Shown here one piece after another: positions 22,670-33,805 of a stretch of DNA of 64,000 nt. Position 1 is the first letter of the stretch; each line of letters opens with the position of its first letter. A program made the position numbers and the translations under genes. Source of the stretch: Puccinellia tenuiflora (Eukaryota; Streptophyta; Magnoliopsida; Poales; Poaceae). The stretch spans positions 124,001 through 188,000 of the forward strand of contig QRDG01000527.1 of assembly GCA_012064385.1 (NCBI GenBank), written 5' to 3'. The notes beneath the pieces were generated by a model that searched no databases, was not told where the DNA came from, and saw nothing but the letters and a program-made list of their open reading frames with translations.

Positions 22670-24087
22670 CACTAGTAGAAAACGGGCCTTTAGTCCCGGT
22701 TTGGAAGGACCTTCAGTCCCGGTTAAAAACCGGGACTACCAAATTGGGACTAAAGCCCCCCCCCCCTTTAGTCCCGGTTTGTTACGACCCGGGACTGAAT
22801 GACCCTCCACGTGGGCGCGCGCGTGCGCTGGGGCTGGAGGACCTTTAGGCCCGGTTGGTAACACCAACCCGGACTAAAGACCTATTTTTCTGAATTTGTT
22901 TTTTGAATTTTTGCAAAAAAAATTGAATTTTTTTCGATATTTCGAATCTTTGAATTATTTGTCAGTTTAATCTCGAATCAACACTAATTTCAAGATCTCG
23001 AATCACCCCTAATCTCAGGTCACCCATCCTCACACTACTCCACCCCCAGCACGCTTAACTTTTGAGTTCCTTCCCAACTAGCTTCCAAGATTGCATTGAT
23101 AACATCTTGATAATATTATGCTATCAATCTTATTATCCCCTACACTTTGATGGCACATGATTTTTTTTTTTAAATTCCAAACCTATATTAACATAAACAA
23201 CGATGATTAAGTAATACTAATCTTTATGCAGACATCAATTATTAATTCCAAAAAAATAAAAAATGAAATAATTTGAATTTCCGGCAAAAACTTAAATCTT
23301 CCTGCACTTTGATGGCACATGATATTATTTTTTGAATACCAAACCTATATTAACATAAACAACAATGATTAAGTAATACTAATCTTCAAGTAAAAAAAAG
23401 TAATGCTAATCTTTATGCTGAAATCAATTATTAATTCTAAAAATAAAAAAAATAAAAATAATTTGAATTTCCGACAAAAACTTAAATCTTTCTGCTCTCA
23501 TAGTTCCCTTTAGAATTTTGAAAATCTAAAAAAAAACCAAAGGACCGAAGGCCGTTGGGAGCAGATGCGCAATTTGGCGCTGAACATTTTGATATATTAC
23601 ACAATTTTTCCCGAGTTCGTACGCAAAAGTTATTGCCATTTTACTAAGAATTTGCAAAGCAAATTAAAATTCAAAGTTTTCAATTTTCCCTAAAAGTAGG
23701 TTGTGTGAGGTACATGCATGTCAAAGGATTTTAAAATTTGAAGTTTTTATCATTTTCGTTTACTCGTTTTGGACGTTTTTGCCGCGCGGGGGGGGGGGGG
23801 GGGGGGGGGGGTAGGCACGAGAGGCAAAAAATCAGATTTTTTTTCCAAAAACCTTTAGTCCGGGTTGGTGGCTCCAACCGGGACTAAAGGTCTATCTTTA
23901 GTCCCGACTGGAGATTCGAAACGGGACTAAAGGTGCCGCAACCTTTAGTCCTGGTTTGTATCTCCAACCGGGACTAAAGCTGGCCGGCCGTCATAGCCGT
24001 TTAAACCGGGACTAATGCCACATTAGTCCCGAGCCCAAACACAGCCGGGACTAAAGCTCCGGACGAAAGGCCTTGTTTCTACTAGTG
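22670..24087. mobile_element. Non-autonomous CACTA element inside the MULE transposase
   Basis: The element starts CACTAGTAGAAAA and ends TTTCTACTAGTG, with subterminal TTAGTCCCGGTTT repeats in both orientations. Flanking triplets are ATT (22667-22669) and ACT (24088-24090), a 3-bp duplication with one change. Removing 1418 bp plus one triplet joins the transposase reading frame (VDEK then LMQEA). It has no transposase and needs one in trans. It holds a 24-G homopolymer at 23788-23811. Confidence 0.88.
23788..23811 (+). repeat. Run of 24 G
   Basis: The run is uninterrupted in the given sequence. Homopolymers of this length are often miscounted in sequencing, so the length is uncertain. Confidence 0.9.
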
Positions 24088-24904
24088 ACTTTTCATCCAC
24101 ATCTTCAAAAGTATTTTTGTTACCCTCAGCAGTGTCACTTCTATCATCAATCTTATTCTTCTCTTTCTCCTTATCTCTATCATCTACTGGAATTCCAAAA
24201 CATTCAGCCATCTTAGTGTCCTCCATTGGTGCAATGACCAAATCAGTAGTGTCAGCTAGTTCGACTGAATTCCAGTCAACACAAACAACACCTGCATCAG
24301 CATCAGCCCCCTCAGCTAAAACTGTCACGTCGATACGTATGGGCACTACCTGCCTCCGTGAAGCCCAATCATCATCCAACATCTGCGAAGCCAACTTTAA
24401 GGGCACATATCCAACCTTTCAATCTGATTTCAGATCAACGAGCTCTGCTTGAAAAGTAACTTGTTTGCTTGTCCAGCCATCTTGCCGATTAATTTCTTCA
24501 ACCATATCTTCTCCATTCTCAATTCTCACATACTCGCCCTTCTAATTATCAAACCGTAACAATGCTAATTCTTACTCTGGACCCCAAAGAACACTCTCTC
24601 CAAGTTTCTCCACCACATTCTTCACGGCCTTCTTTTCCAAAATCTGTAGCTCTTGGGCATCAATTCCTGAAAATTCGACCTCCAATCTCACTACTGTATC
24701 TCTCTCGATGTTCCGCACGCTACCATCACCTAGCTTCGCCTTAGATACAAAGAATTTGACAGTGAATTCGAAGTTCCTCCGCATAGCATCTTCTCTGTTT
24801 TGAATGGCGGCGGGACGTGTGAGGTAGCGGAATCGGAACCAATTCACATACGAATCTAGGTAAAAAGATGCATCGAATTCAAATCCAGACAAAAAGGGAT
24901 TCAT
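24088..24904 (-). pseudogene. Outer MULE transposase: N-terminal part
   Basis: The ATG at 24902-24904 opens MNPFLSGFEFDASFYLDSYV and runs 110 codons to a stop at 24572. Protein-like sequence continues in frame (IENGEDMVEEINRQDGW, then LKLASQMLDDDWASRRQVVP) past two more stops, near 24543 and 24418, and reaches the CACTA insertion at 24087. An acidic, Lys-rich linker (DDRDKEKEKNKIDD) ends the segment. This matches the variable region before the MuDR domain. The start lies 494 bp inside the right end of the MULE, in the usual place for transcription from the terminal repeat. Confidence 0.75.
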
Positions 24905-25159
24905 TTACCTATTTGAAGTAGTCTCGCCCGTCTCCTCGGGGTTCATCCTCGTTCAGCACACCGCCCAATCGAAACGAGAAGGTCACTGGGACTGGGGCGA
25001 GACTGAGGCGGGGTCACGAATCGGCCGAGGCGACTAGGGTCAGATCACAATCGAAACGAGCAGGCTGCTGCCGCCGCCGAGAACAAACTGGCTGCCACCG
25101 CTGCCATCGGAGAAGAAGGGGATGGTAGGGAACGGACGTGGCACGAGCAGCTCCAAGAT

Positions 25160-25398
25160 TCAGTCGGCGGGCAAAATAGTTTGGACCCACCTGTCGGAAT
25201 AACTGACTATCCCTTAGTAAATCAAAATCTATGAGCACAACTAACGTTATTCGGAATCATCCAACGTTACGACCGTTTAATCAACCATGTCGTGTGCTGG
25301 CTATTTTGGCCAGAAACATCGCGCGGTAGCTATTTCTTCGAACGATGTCGTATTTTTCACCATTCGCTGGAAAGATGTCGCATAGGAGCTATTCGCCC
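25160..25398 (-). repeat. Right terminal region of the large MULE
   Basis: The outer 45 bp are the inverted counterpart of 2545-2589; similarity to 12817-12880 continues inward at lower identity. The block recurs at 10384-10907. It probably carries the transposase promoter. Confidence 0.8.
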
Positions 25399-26393
25399 AA
25401 TTTCCCTTAGGGAAACAGAAAAAATAATTACTCCCCACCAAAAGGTCTAGAATATCCATCTAATCAACTGTCCGTCTAGGATAATACTACTTGGCAGTAG
25501 TAAGATGTACAGTAAAAATCCTCAACTATTCACCTTAGGCATTGTGTTTTTTTTTTACGGCTACACAAAGGCAGCGACCCCAGAGTAAAGTGGATCTGTA
25601 GGGGGTAATTTCATGCATTAAGTTGCCCAAAATTTTACACACGGTAAGATCAATTTCCGTGGCAAGGGAGGAGCAATAATTCTGTTCACCGTGTTGGAAC
25701 CACGAAGTTCCACCCGTAGCCCGAACCTTGGTGAAACCGAACTCATCAAGGTAACACACTTAGTGTGTGCCATCAAGAAGTGCATTACATTGCTGCCATG
25801 AACACCACTAGTAGAAAAAGGGCCTTTCGGCCGGAGCCCCATAAGCCATTAGTCCCGGTTCGGCCAAAAACTGGGATCAATGCCCGGCATTGATCCCGGT
25901 TCGAGCTGCCAGGGCCCCGTGAGCCATTGGTCCCGGTTCGGATGGGGGCATTAGTCCCGGTTCGTGCTATGAACCGGGACTAAAGCTCCCGCGCCGGACA
26001 CGTGGTGCGCCGCAGAGCATTAGTCCCGGTTCATAGCACGAACCGGGACTAATACTCCTCCCCTGCCTATATATACCGCACCAAGCCAGCTTTTCTCCTC
26101 TCTTTTTTTCCTGCTAGGAGGTGTGAGAGGTGGGTACTAGTTTGTTTTCCTTTGCTATGCACTAGAGGTGTTCGCTGAAATGCCCGAGCCACACTTAAGT
26201 TCACACAAAATGATATGAGGTGCCCGAGCCACACTTAAGCTTTCTCCTCTCTCTTTCCTCCGATCGATCGAGGTTAGCAACCTTGTCCTTTTCATCTGTA
26301 ATTGATACAAATATTGCATGTGTCGATGTATGGTGGTCATTTCACTATTCAAGATGTTATTCTAATGGTATTTGATAAACTTAATTATATGAT

Positions 26394-29300
26394 ATGCATA
26401 CACGGAAGCGATGGATGTACGGCGACCGACGCAGTTTCGATTTTATTGCAGGCCTGCATAAATTTCTCGATGTGGCTGAGGCAAACAAAGAGGATGGTTT
26501 TATGCCTTGTCCATGTGTGGACTGTCGGAACGTCAAGGAGCACTCTTCCTCGAGAACCCTTCAAGGCCACCTGTTTCGAAGAGGTTTCATGCCCAGCTAT
26601 AATTGTTGGACCAAGCACGGAAAAGAGGGGTTATGATGGAAGACAATGAAGAAGAAGAGGATGATGACAATCATCCTACGTTCCCTGAAGAATACGGTGA
26701 TACTGCAATGGAAGACAATGAAGAAGAAGGAGGTGAAGAACAACGGGCATAGGATGAGCCCGCTGATGGTCTTGGTCGGGTCATTTCTGATGCAAAGCGA
26801 GAATGCGATACAGGAAAGGAGAAGCTGAAGTTGGAGACCATGCTAGAGGATCACAAAAAGTTGTTGTACCCAAATTGCGAAGATGGCAGCACAAAGCTCG
26901 GTACCACACTGGAATTGCTGAAATGGAAGGCAGAGACTGGTTTATCTGACAAGGGATTTGAGAAGTTACTGAAAATAATGAAGCCAAAGCTTCCAAAAGA
27001 TAACGAATTGCCCGAGACTACGTACGAAGCAAAGAAGGCTATCTGCCCTCTAGGATTAGATGTGCAGAAGATACATGCATGCATTAATGACTGCATCCTG
27101 TACCGCGGTGAGAAGTACGAGAATATGGATGAATGCCCGGTATGCACTGCACTGCGGTTCAAGATCAGACAAGATGACCCTGGTGATGTTGAGGGCGATG
27201 ACAAGCCCCCCAGGAAGAGGGTTCCTACTAAGGTTATGTGGTATGCTCCTATAATAGCACGTTTGAAACGTCTGTTCAGAAACAAAGAGCATGCCAGGTT
27301 GTTGCGATGGCACAAAGAAGAGCGTAAGAAAGATGGGAAGTTGAGACACCCCGCCGATGGGTCGCAGTGGAGAAAAATCGAGAGAGAGAGAGTTCTCGGA
27401 CTTTGTAGCTGACGCAAGGAACTTATGGTTTGGTCTAAGTACAGACGGCATGAATCCTTTTAGGGAGCAGAGCTGCTGTCACAACACCTGGCCCGTGACT
27501 CTATGTATCTACATCCTTCCTCCTTGGTTGTGCATGAAGCGGAAGTTCATTATGATGCCAGTGCTCATCCAAGGCCCGAAGCAACCCAGCAACGACATTG
27601 ATGTGTACCTAAGGCCATTAGTTGATGAACTTTTGAAGTTGTGGGCCAAACCAGGTGTGTGTGTGTGGGATGAGCACAAACAGATGGAATTTGACATACG
27701 AGTGTTGCTGTTCATAACCATCAATGATTGGCCTGCTCTTAGTAACATTTCAGGATAGTCAAACAAGGGATACAACGCATGCACGCACTGTTTAGATAAG
27801 ACTAAAGGTACATATTTGGAAAAATGTAATAAGGTTGTGTACCTGGGGTGTCGTCAATTTCTTCCAACCAATCATCCCGTAAGAAAGAAAGGCAAGCATT
27901 TCAAAGGTGAGGCAGATCACCAGAAGAAGCCTAACCTGCCTGATGGTGATGCTATATTTGGTATGGTCAAGGACATAGAAGTAATCTTTGGAAAGGGTCC
28001 TGGCGGTCAATCTGTTCCGAAAGACGTCGCTACCGGACACGCGCCCATATGGAAGAAGAAATCTATATTTTGGGAGCTACCCTATTGGAAAGTCCTAGAG
28101 GTCCGGTCTTCAATCGACGTGATGCACGTGACGAAGAATCTTTGCATGAACCTGCTAGGCTTCCTGGACGTGTATGGAAAGACCAAAGAAACACTAGAAG
28201 CACGGGAGGACCAGCAACGTATGAAAGACCCATACAACAAACAGACGGATAAAGGGTGTCATTACTTAAGCAACTACGCTCTTAGCAAAGCAAGGAAGGC
28301 AATCTTTTTTGAATGCCTAAGCAGTATCAAGGTCCCGGCTGGCTTCTCGTCAAATATAAAGGGAATAATAAATATGACAGATAAAAAATTACAAAACCTG
28401 AAGTCTCATGATTGCCATGTGATTATGACGCAGTTGCTTCCGGTTGCATTGAGGGGGCTTCTACCAGAATATGTTCGAGTACCCATTGTGAAGCTATGTG
28501 CATTCCTCAATACAATATCTCAGAAGGTAATCGATCAAGAAAGTCTGCCAAGGTTACAGAGGGATGTGGTCCAATGTCTTGTTAGTTTTGAGTTGGTGTT
28601 CCCCCCATCCTTCTTCAATATTATGACGCATCTCCTGGTTCACCTAGTCGACGAGATTGCCATTCTCGGTCCTGTATTTCTACACAATATGTTCCCCTTT
28701 GAGAGGTTCAATGGAGTCTTAAAGAAATATGTTCATAACCGTGCTAGGCCAGAAGGAAGCATCTCCAAAGGCTATGGAACAGAGGAGGTCATTGAGTTCT
28801 GTGTTGACTTTATTTCTGACCTTAAGCCGATTGGTGTTCCTGAATCGCGACATGAGGGGAGACTTAGTGGAAAAGGCACGCTAGGAAAGAAAGCAATGAT
28901 ATATAGGGATGGGCATTCTTTCACTCAAGCACACTACACAGTTCTACAAAGTTCCACCTTCGTGGCTCCGTATATCGAGGTACACGAGAATAGTGTACGC
29001 TCCAAAAACCCGGGGAAGCCTGACTCCTGGATTAAAGAAAACACATGGAGACTTTCGACAGTTGGTTGCGATTACATCTCATGAATGACACCACTGTTGA
29101 AGATCAGCTCTACTTGTTGGCCGCGTCACCATCTTCGACTGTATTGAATTTCCAAGGGTAAGAGATAACTGGGAATACATTTTACACGATCGCCCAAGAT
29201 AAAAAGAGTACCAACCAAAACAGTGGTGTCCGCTTTGATGCAGCAGACGAGAATGGGCAAAAGGACACATACTATGGTTACATAGAGGAGATATGGGAAC

Positions 29301-29488
29301 TTGACTATGGACCTACTTTTAAGGTCCCTTTGTTTCGGTGCAGTTGGGTCAACATGAATGGAGAAGGGGTAAAGGTAGACCAGCTGTACGGAATGACAAC
29401 AGTGGATCTCAAGAATCTTGCTTACAGAGACGAACCATTCGTCCTAGCCAATGATGTGGCTCAGGTTTTCTATTTGAAGGACATGTCC
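26394..29488 (+). pseudogene. CACTA transposase TNP2 with DUF4218/DUF4216-like C-terminus
   Basis: The N-terminus (RKRWMYGDRRSFDFIAGL, then PCPCVDCRN) matches the transposase-associated domain that precedes TNP2. An acidic linker follows (26640-26820). The TNP2 core is seen in 26831-27412 (CPVCTALRF, WYAPIIARLKRLF), 27357-27758 (LWFGLSTDGMNPF, GPKQPSNDIDVYLRPLVDEL) and 27816-28360 (SSIDVMHVTKNLC). A DUF4218-like part covers about 28400-28760 (SHDCHVIMTQLLPVALRGLL, FERFNGVLKKYV), and a DUF4216-like part about 29200-29480. Frames change at least near 26640, 27400 and 27480, and stops occur near 26750, 27757 and 29084. Introns could explain some joins, but the in-frame stops indicate a pseudogene. 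The protein would excise CACTA elements. Confidence 0.88.
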
Positions 29489-29908
29489 TCCAGACCGAAA
29501 AAAAGAAAAAATAAGCAAACGAATGCATCACACGATGAGCCAAAGAGTCACATAGTTCTTTCAGGGAAAAGAAACATCATGGGAGTCGAGGACAAGACAG
29601 ACATGTCAGCAGATTATAATAAGTTTAATGAAATTCCGCCCTTCACGGTGAAAACTGACCCAAGCATCCCGTTACATAATGAAGATGCTCCATGGTTACG
29701 GCCGAAGAAGCGATCATAGCGATCATAAGCAAGGCACATACGCTAGATGGGGATGTTGGTTATGTGTAATAATATATTAAACAATTTATGTATGAGTGTT
29801 CTCAAACTTGGCACACAATGTCCCATTCCTTTTGGTACCACTTGGTTCTAAAGAAAATGCATTAAACCTTTTATGTAACTATGTTCTGAAAACTCAGAAG
29901 AAGTTGGA

Positions 29909-30316
29909 ACAAAACACAAAGGTTCCCCTGCATACAGCCCGATGGTGGCTACAGAGTGCCCGCATATCAAATGCACCGTCAGGATGTATGCAGGGAATCC
30001 GAATGATTTGTATCCGGTCGACGAACTGAAGGATTTCTAGATAGAACAAAACACACAGTTTCACCTGCAGACAGCCCTACGGTTCCTAGAGAGTGCCCGC
30101 ATATCAAATGCACCGTAGGACGTATGCGGAGAATCCGAATGATTTGTATTCGGTCGATGAACTGAAAGATTCTAGATAGAACAAAACACACGGTTTCACC
30201 TGCATACAGCCCTATGGTGGCTAGAGAGTGCCCGCATATCAAACGCACCGTAGGATGTATATAGGGAATCCGAATGCTTTGTATACCAAATGAACTACAA
30301 TGAGTACACACTGAGA
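29909..30316 (+). repeat. Three tandem copies of a 135-137-bp unit
   Basis: Copies start with 'acaaaacaca' at about 29909, 30046 and 30181 and share 'gagtgcccgcatatcaaa', 'gaatccgaatg' and 'gatttgtat'. They lie just downstream of the transposase in the CACTA element. The middle and last copies are the closest pair by eye. Confidence 0.9.
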
Positions 30317-30582
30317 GTGCCGAAGATGCCCGAGAGGTGGGCTATATATAGGGTCGCGTGGCTCACGAAGTGGTCGTGATAGTGCTGATCCAACAACTCA
30401 CTAGCGCTCGAAAGAAACACACCGCTGATCCAACGGCTCACCAGCGCTCGAAGGAAACACACGATCCGTGTGCTTCTTCCTGATTGGGCATACTATCCCG
30501 GAGTGGATATAAATGAAATGAATAGATATAAATGAAATGAATTAGTCCCGGTTCCAGCCACCAACCGGAACTAAAGGGTCTT

Positions 30583-31460
30583 CAATAGATATATATTAAA
30601 TGAATAGATATAAATGAAATGAATAGATATAAAAAAAATAAATAGATATAAATTAAATCAATAGATATAAATTAAATGAATAGATATAAATGAAATGATT
30701 AGATATAAATTAATTCAATAGATATAAATTAAATGAATAGATATAAATGAAATGAATAGATATAAATTAAATGAATAGATATAAATAAATTGAATAGATA
30801 TAAAAAATTAATAGATATAAATTAATTCAATAGATATACTCCCTCCATCCCGGTTTATAGGATGCATTTGGCAATCTCTAGGACCAAGGTGAATGGGGAT
30901 TGGTCATGTAAAATCTATCTTCCAAATATTTCACCCAATAGCACTCTCATATTTAATGCCAACATTGGTAAGTGAAATGCCAAACCCAATCGGGTTTCAT
31001 ATTGTTCTTGGGAAAGGCCAAAACCCAACATTAACTACTCTTAATTAATGCTAATTGTTGCTTATTCTTGGGAAAACCTGGTTTTGGAATTGCATCCTAT
31101 AAACCGGGATGGAGGGAGTAAATAAAATGAATAGGTATAAATGAAATGATTAGATATAAATTAATTCAATAGATATAAATGAAATGAATAGATATAAATG
31201 AAACGAATAGATATAAAAAAATTGATAGATATGAATTAATTCAATAGATATAAATAAAATGAATAGATATAAATTAATTCAACGGATATAAATTAAATGA
31301 ATAGATATAAATAAATTGAATAGATATAAAAAATTTAATAGATATAAATTAATTCAACAGATATAAATTAAATGAATAGATATAAATGAAATAAATAGAT
31401 ATAAAAAATTAATAGATAAATTAAATCAATAGATATAAATTAAATGAATTGATATTAATG
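30583..31460 (+). repeat. 19-bp AT-rich minisatellite
   Basis: The unit is close to aatagatataaatgaaatg, with many one- to three-base variants, in about 30 copies on both sides of a Stowaway MITE (30839-31118). It lies in the non-coding part of the CACTA element. Confidence 0.92.
30839..31118. mobile_element. Stowaway MITE inside the minisatellite
   Basis: It is 280 bp with perfect 28-bp terminal repeats (ctccctccatcccggtttat and onward to gatgca), flanked by TA at 30837-30838 and 31119-31120. Perfect repeats suggest recent insertion. Confidence 0.95.
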
Positions 31461-33017
31461 AAATGATTAGATATAAATTAATAGTTTTTTCAAATTCAAA
31501 ATTATTTACAATTTGGATCCATTTGAAATTCAAATTCAAACACCTAAATAAGAAATAGGGCGGGAAAAACATTTCAGTAGTGACCAGAGGCATTGGTCCC
31601 GGTTCCTCAGACAAACCGGGACTATGAATTCATTAGTCCCGGTTCGTGGGAGGAACCGGGACTAATGAGGTCCTTGTACTTAACTGGCGCCCCTTCTTCC
31701 CCAATCTATTCGACGCAACAGAGAACAGATCGAGCGCACCGCCGTCGCGAGGAGAACCACCGCCATGCGCCGCCCCAGACCACCACGCGCCGCCGCCATG
31801 CGCTGCCCGAGACCTCCACGCATTGCCGCCACGCGCGGATCGACGTCGACGTCCGCCACGCCCCCGGAGAACTGCAGCCCGGCCGACGCGAGGAGAGCCA
31901 CTGCCACGCGCCACCCGAGACCTCCAGACACCACGCGCCGCCGCCGCACGTCGATGAGGAGTGTAACCGCCGCCCGCGCGGCGCCGTCGGTGAGTTCCCG
32001 CGCACTCCCCTCCCCCTTTTCCCTCCCCCTCCTACCTCCACTCACAGCGGTGCCGCCGCCCCCTTTGCTACAGAGAAGGAGGCCCACACCGGCCCCCGCG
32101 GAGAAGCCTGACGCCGGCCCACGGAGAATCTGCTCGCGGTGGCCACCTCTCGATCGGTACAAAATTTGTACAAATTTGTACACGCAAATGTTTGAAAATG
32201 TTTGTACACGCAAATGTTTGAAAATATTTGTACACTCAAATGTTTGAAATTATTTTGTGCACGCTGGAAATATTTGTACACGAAAATGTTTGTACACAAA
32301 AATAATTGTACACGCAAATGTTTGGAAAATAACAAAATGGAAGCTTTTCACACTTCAAATAATTCTTAGGATTATTTTCCAAATACACTTATTTGCATAG
32401 GACTATTTGCACAGGATTATTTGCATAGGATTATTTTCCAAATAGGATTATTTGCATAGGATTATTTTCCAAATACACTTATTTGCTATGCTCGTGTGAT
32501 GGTTCCTTCTCTTTGGGTGTTCACCGCTCGCGGCTCAGGACCCGCGAGTCGTCGTCGTCTTTAGGTTAATTAGGTTATTTTTCTTATTTCGGTTAATTAG
32601 TTAGGTTAGCAATTTTAGTTAGAATAATTATTTAGCAATTTTAGCAATTTGTCTAGCAATTTTAGTTAGAATAATTATTTAGCAATTTGCCTAGCAATTT
32701 TAGATAGAATAATTTGCTTAGCAATTTTAGTTAGAATAATTATTTAGCAATTTGTCTAGCAATTTTAGTTAGAATAATTATTTTGCAATAACTCCTTTAT
32801 TCATTTTCTTCGCCGGACAGGGCTTGAAAACGATTCACCGCCAAGGCTAGGGGTATTTGGCGCCGGGGCTTACATTTGAACCAATAAATGTAAGTACTAC
32901 TAGCTAGATCCGCACATCTATTTGATTCTAGTTTCAATACACCATTACCATACTTGATTATTATTTTGATTGAACTATGTTCTCGTAAAGTGCTTGAGGC
33001 AGGAAATTGGGAATAAT

Positions 33018-33290
33018 TTATGTGGATACTACGTTTGCGAGTTCATTCGCCAGACGACCCATGAAACGGGCGGCCGGTACTTAGAACAACTTGAAGTGCG
33101 TAAATAATGTTCACAATTTTAGTTTATTGCCATCAATTGTGTTTAGTTTCATTCATATATATTGACCCCTTCTTTAAATTAGATCGAACGGTTGCGGGGC
33201 GGTCTTCTACCACAGCATCGCATACGAGCAATTCAAGAGGAAATTGCGGGATTCTTAGATGCATAGGTCGTAGATCCGAATGGAGAATAC
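33018..33290 (+). pseudogene. Remnant of the second CACTA ORF (Ulp1-like C-terminus)
   Basis: Two short coding pieces flank a probable intron: one reads GYYVCEFIRQTTHETGGRYL and ends near 33097, the other starts near 33183 with IERLRGGLLPQHRIRAIQEE, has a TAG after FLDA, and continues VVDPNGEY. Similar pairs form the C-terminus of the Ulp1-protease-like ORF carried by grass CACTA elements. That family assignment is from memory of the pattern. Confidence 0.5.
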
Positions 33291-33805
33291 TATCGGAAGG
33301 TTTAAGTGTAAAAGAGATGTATATATGCATGAAACTCGTGTGTACATGTACCGTTTGTAATATGTTTGACCAAGCACGACGAATGAGATGTGTGTAATAT
33401 ATTCGTGACGATGATATGTAATAGTGGTTTCTTCATTGCATGCATTTGACATAATCAAATAGTTCTTATTTTTCTGAACATTTTGATATTTTATTCATAT
33501 TTTTCTGAATTACAGAATAAAAATAATTGATTTTACAAATTTAAACCATTTTTTGGAATTTTTGAAAACTGTGAAATATCTGACAGAAGAGAGAAACATC
33601 AGTCCCGATTCATATTACGAACCGGGACTAAAGCTCCTCCCCCCCCCCCCCCCACCTCGCTGCAGAACAGGCCACGTGGTACCCCATTAGTCCCGGTTCG
33701 TGGCCGAACCGGGACTAGCATTAGTCCCGATTTGCTAGTCCCGGTTCGGGAACCGGGACTAATGGCTTAAGCGAACTGGGACTAAATGGGGGTTTTCTAC
33801 TAGTG

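Larger units (their letters stand above)
2545..25398 (-). mobile_element. Large Mutator-like element (MULE) with nested insertions
   Basis: Both ends start with the same kind of inverted repeat: 'gggcgaatagctcctgtgcg' on the left and 'gggcgaatagctcctatgcg' on the reverse strand at the right. They are flanked by a perfect 9-bp duplication AATTTCCCT at 2536-2544 and 25399-25407, the size expected for Mutator transposition. The transposase is on the minus strand and starts about 0.5 kb from the right end. Three insertions with their own target duplications (2590-12811, 19186-21990, 22670-24087) account for most of the length; without them the element is about 8.4 kb. The left terminal repeat is cut at 2589 and resumes at 12817. 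Stops, frameshifts and insertions mean the element cannot make transposase now. Boundaries are seen directly; membership of the Mutator superfamily rests on the transposase motifs plus the duplication size. Confidence 0.9.
25806..33805 (+). mobile_element. CACTA (En/Spm-type) element, 8,000 bp
   Basis: It starts CACTAGTAGAAAAAGGG and ends TTTTCTACTAGTG, with a perfect 3-bp duplication CAC (25803-25805, 33806-33808). The ends carry many TTAGTCCCGGTTC repeats in both directions, the subterminal binding sites typical of CACTA elements. Inside are a broken TNP2 transposase (26394-29488), tandem repeats, a minisatellite with a Stowaway MITE, internal CACTA-like repeats near 31580-31670 with a GC-rich leader, and a remnant of a second ORF near 33030-33290. 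The protein-coding genes are dead; the ends look intact. Confidence 0.93.

Noticed and set aside
31593..32247. Overlapping Arg/Pro-rich frames on both strands
   Set aside because: Composition-driven open frames in a GC-rich CACTA leader; no domain.
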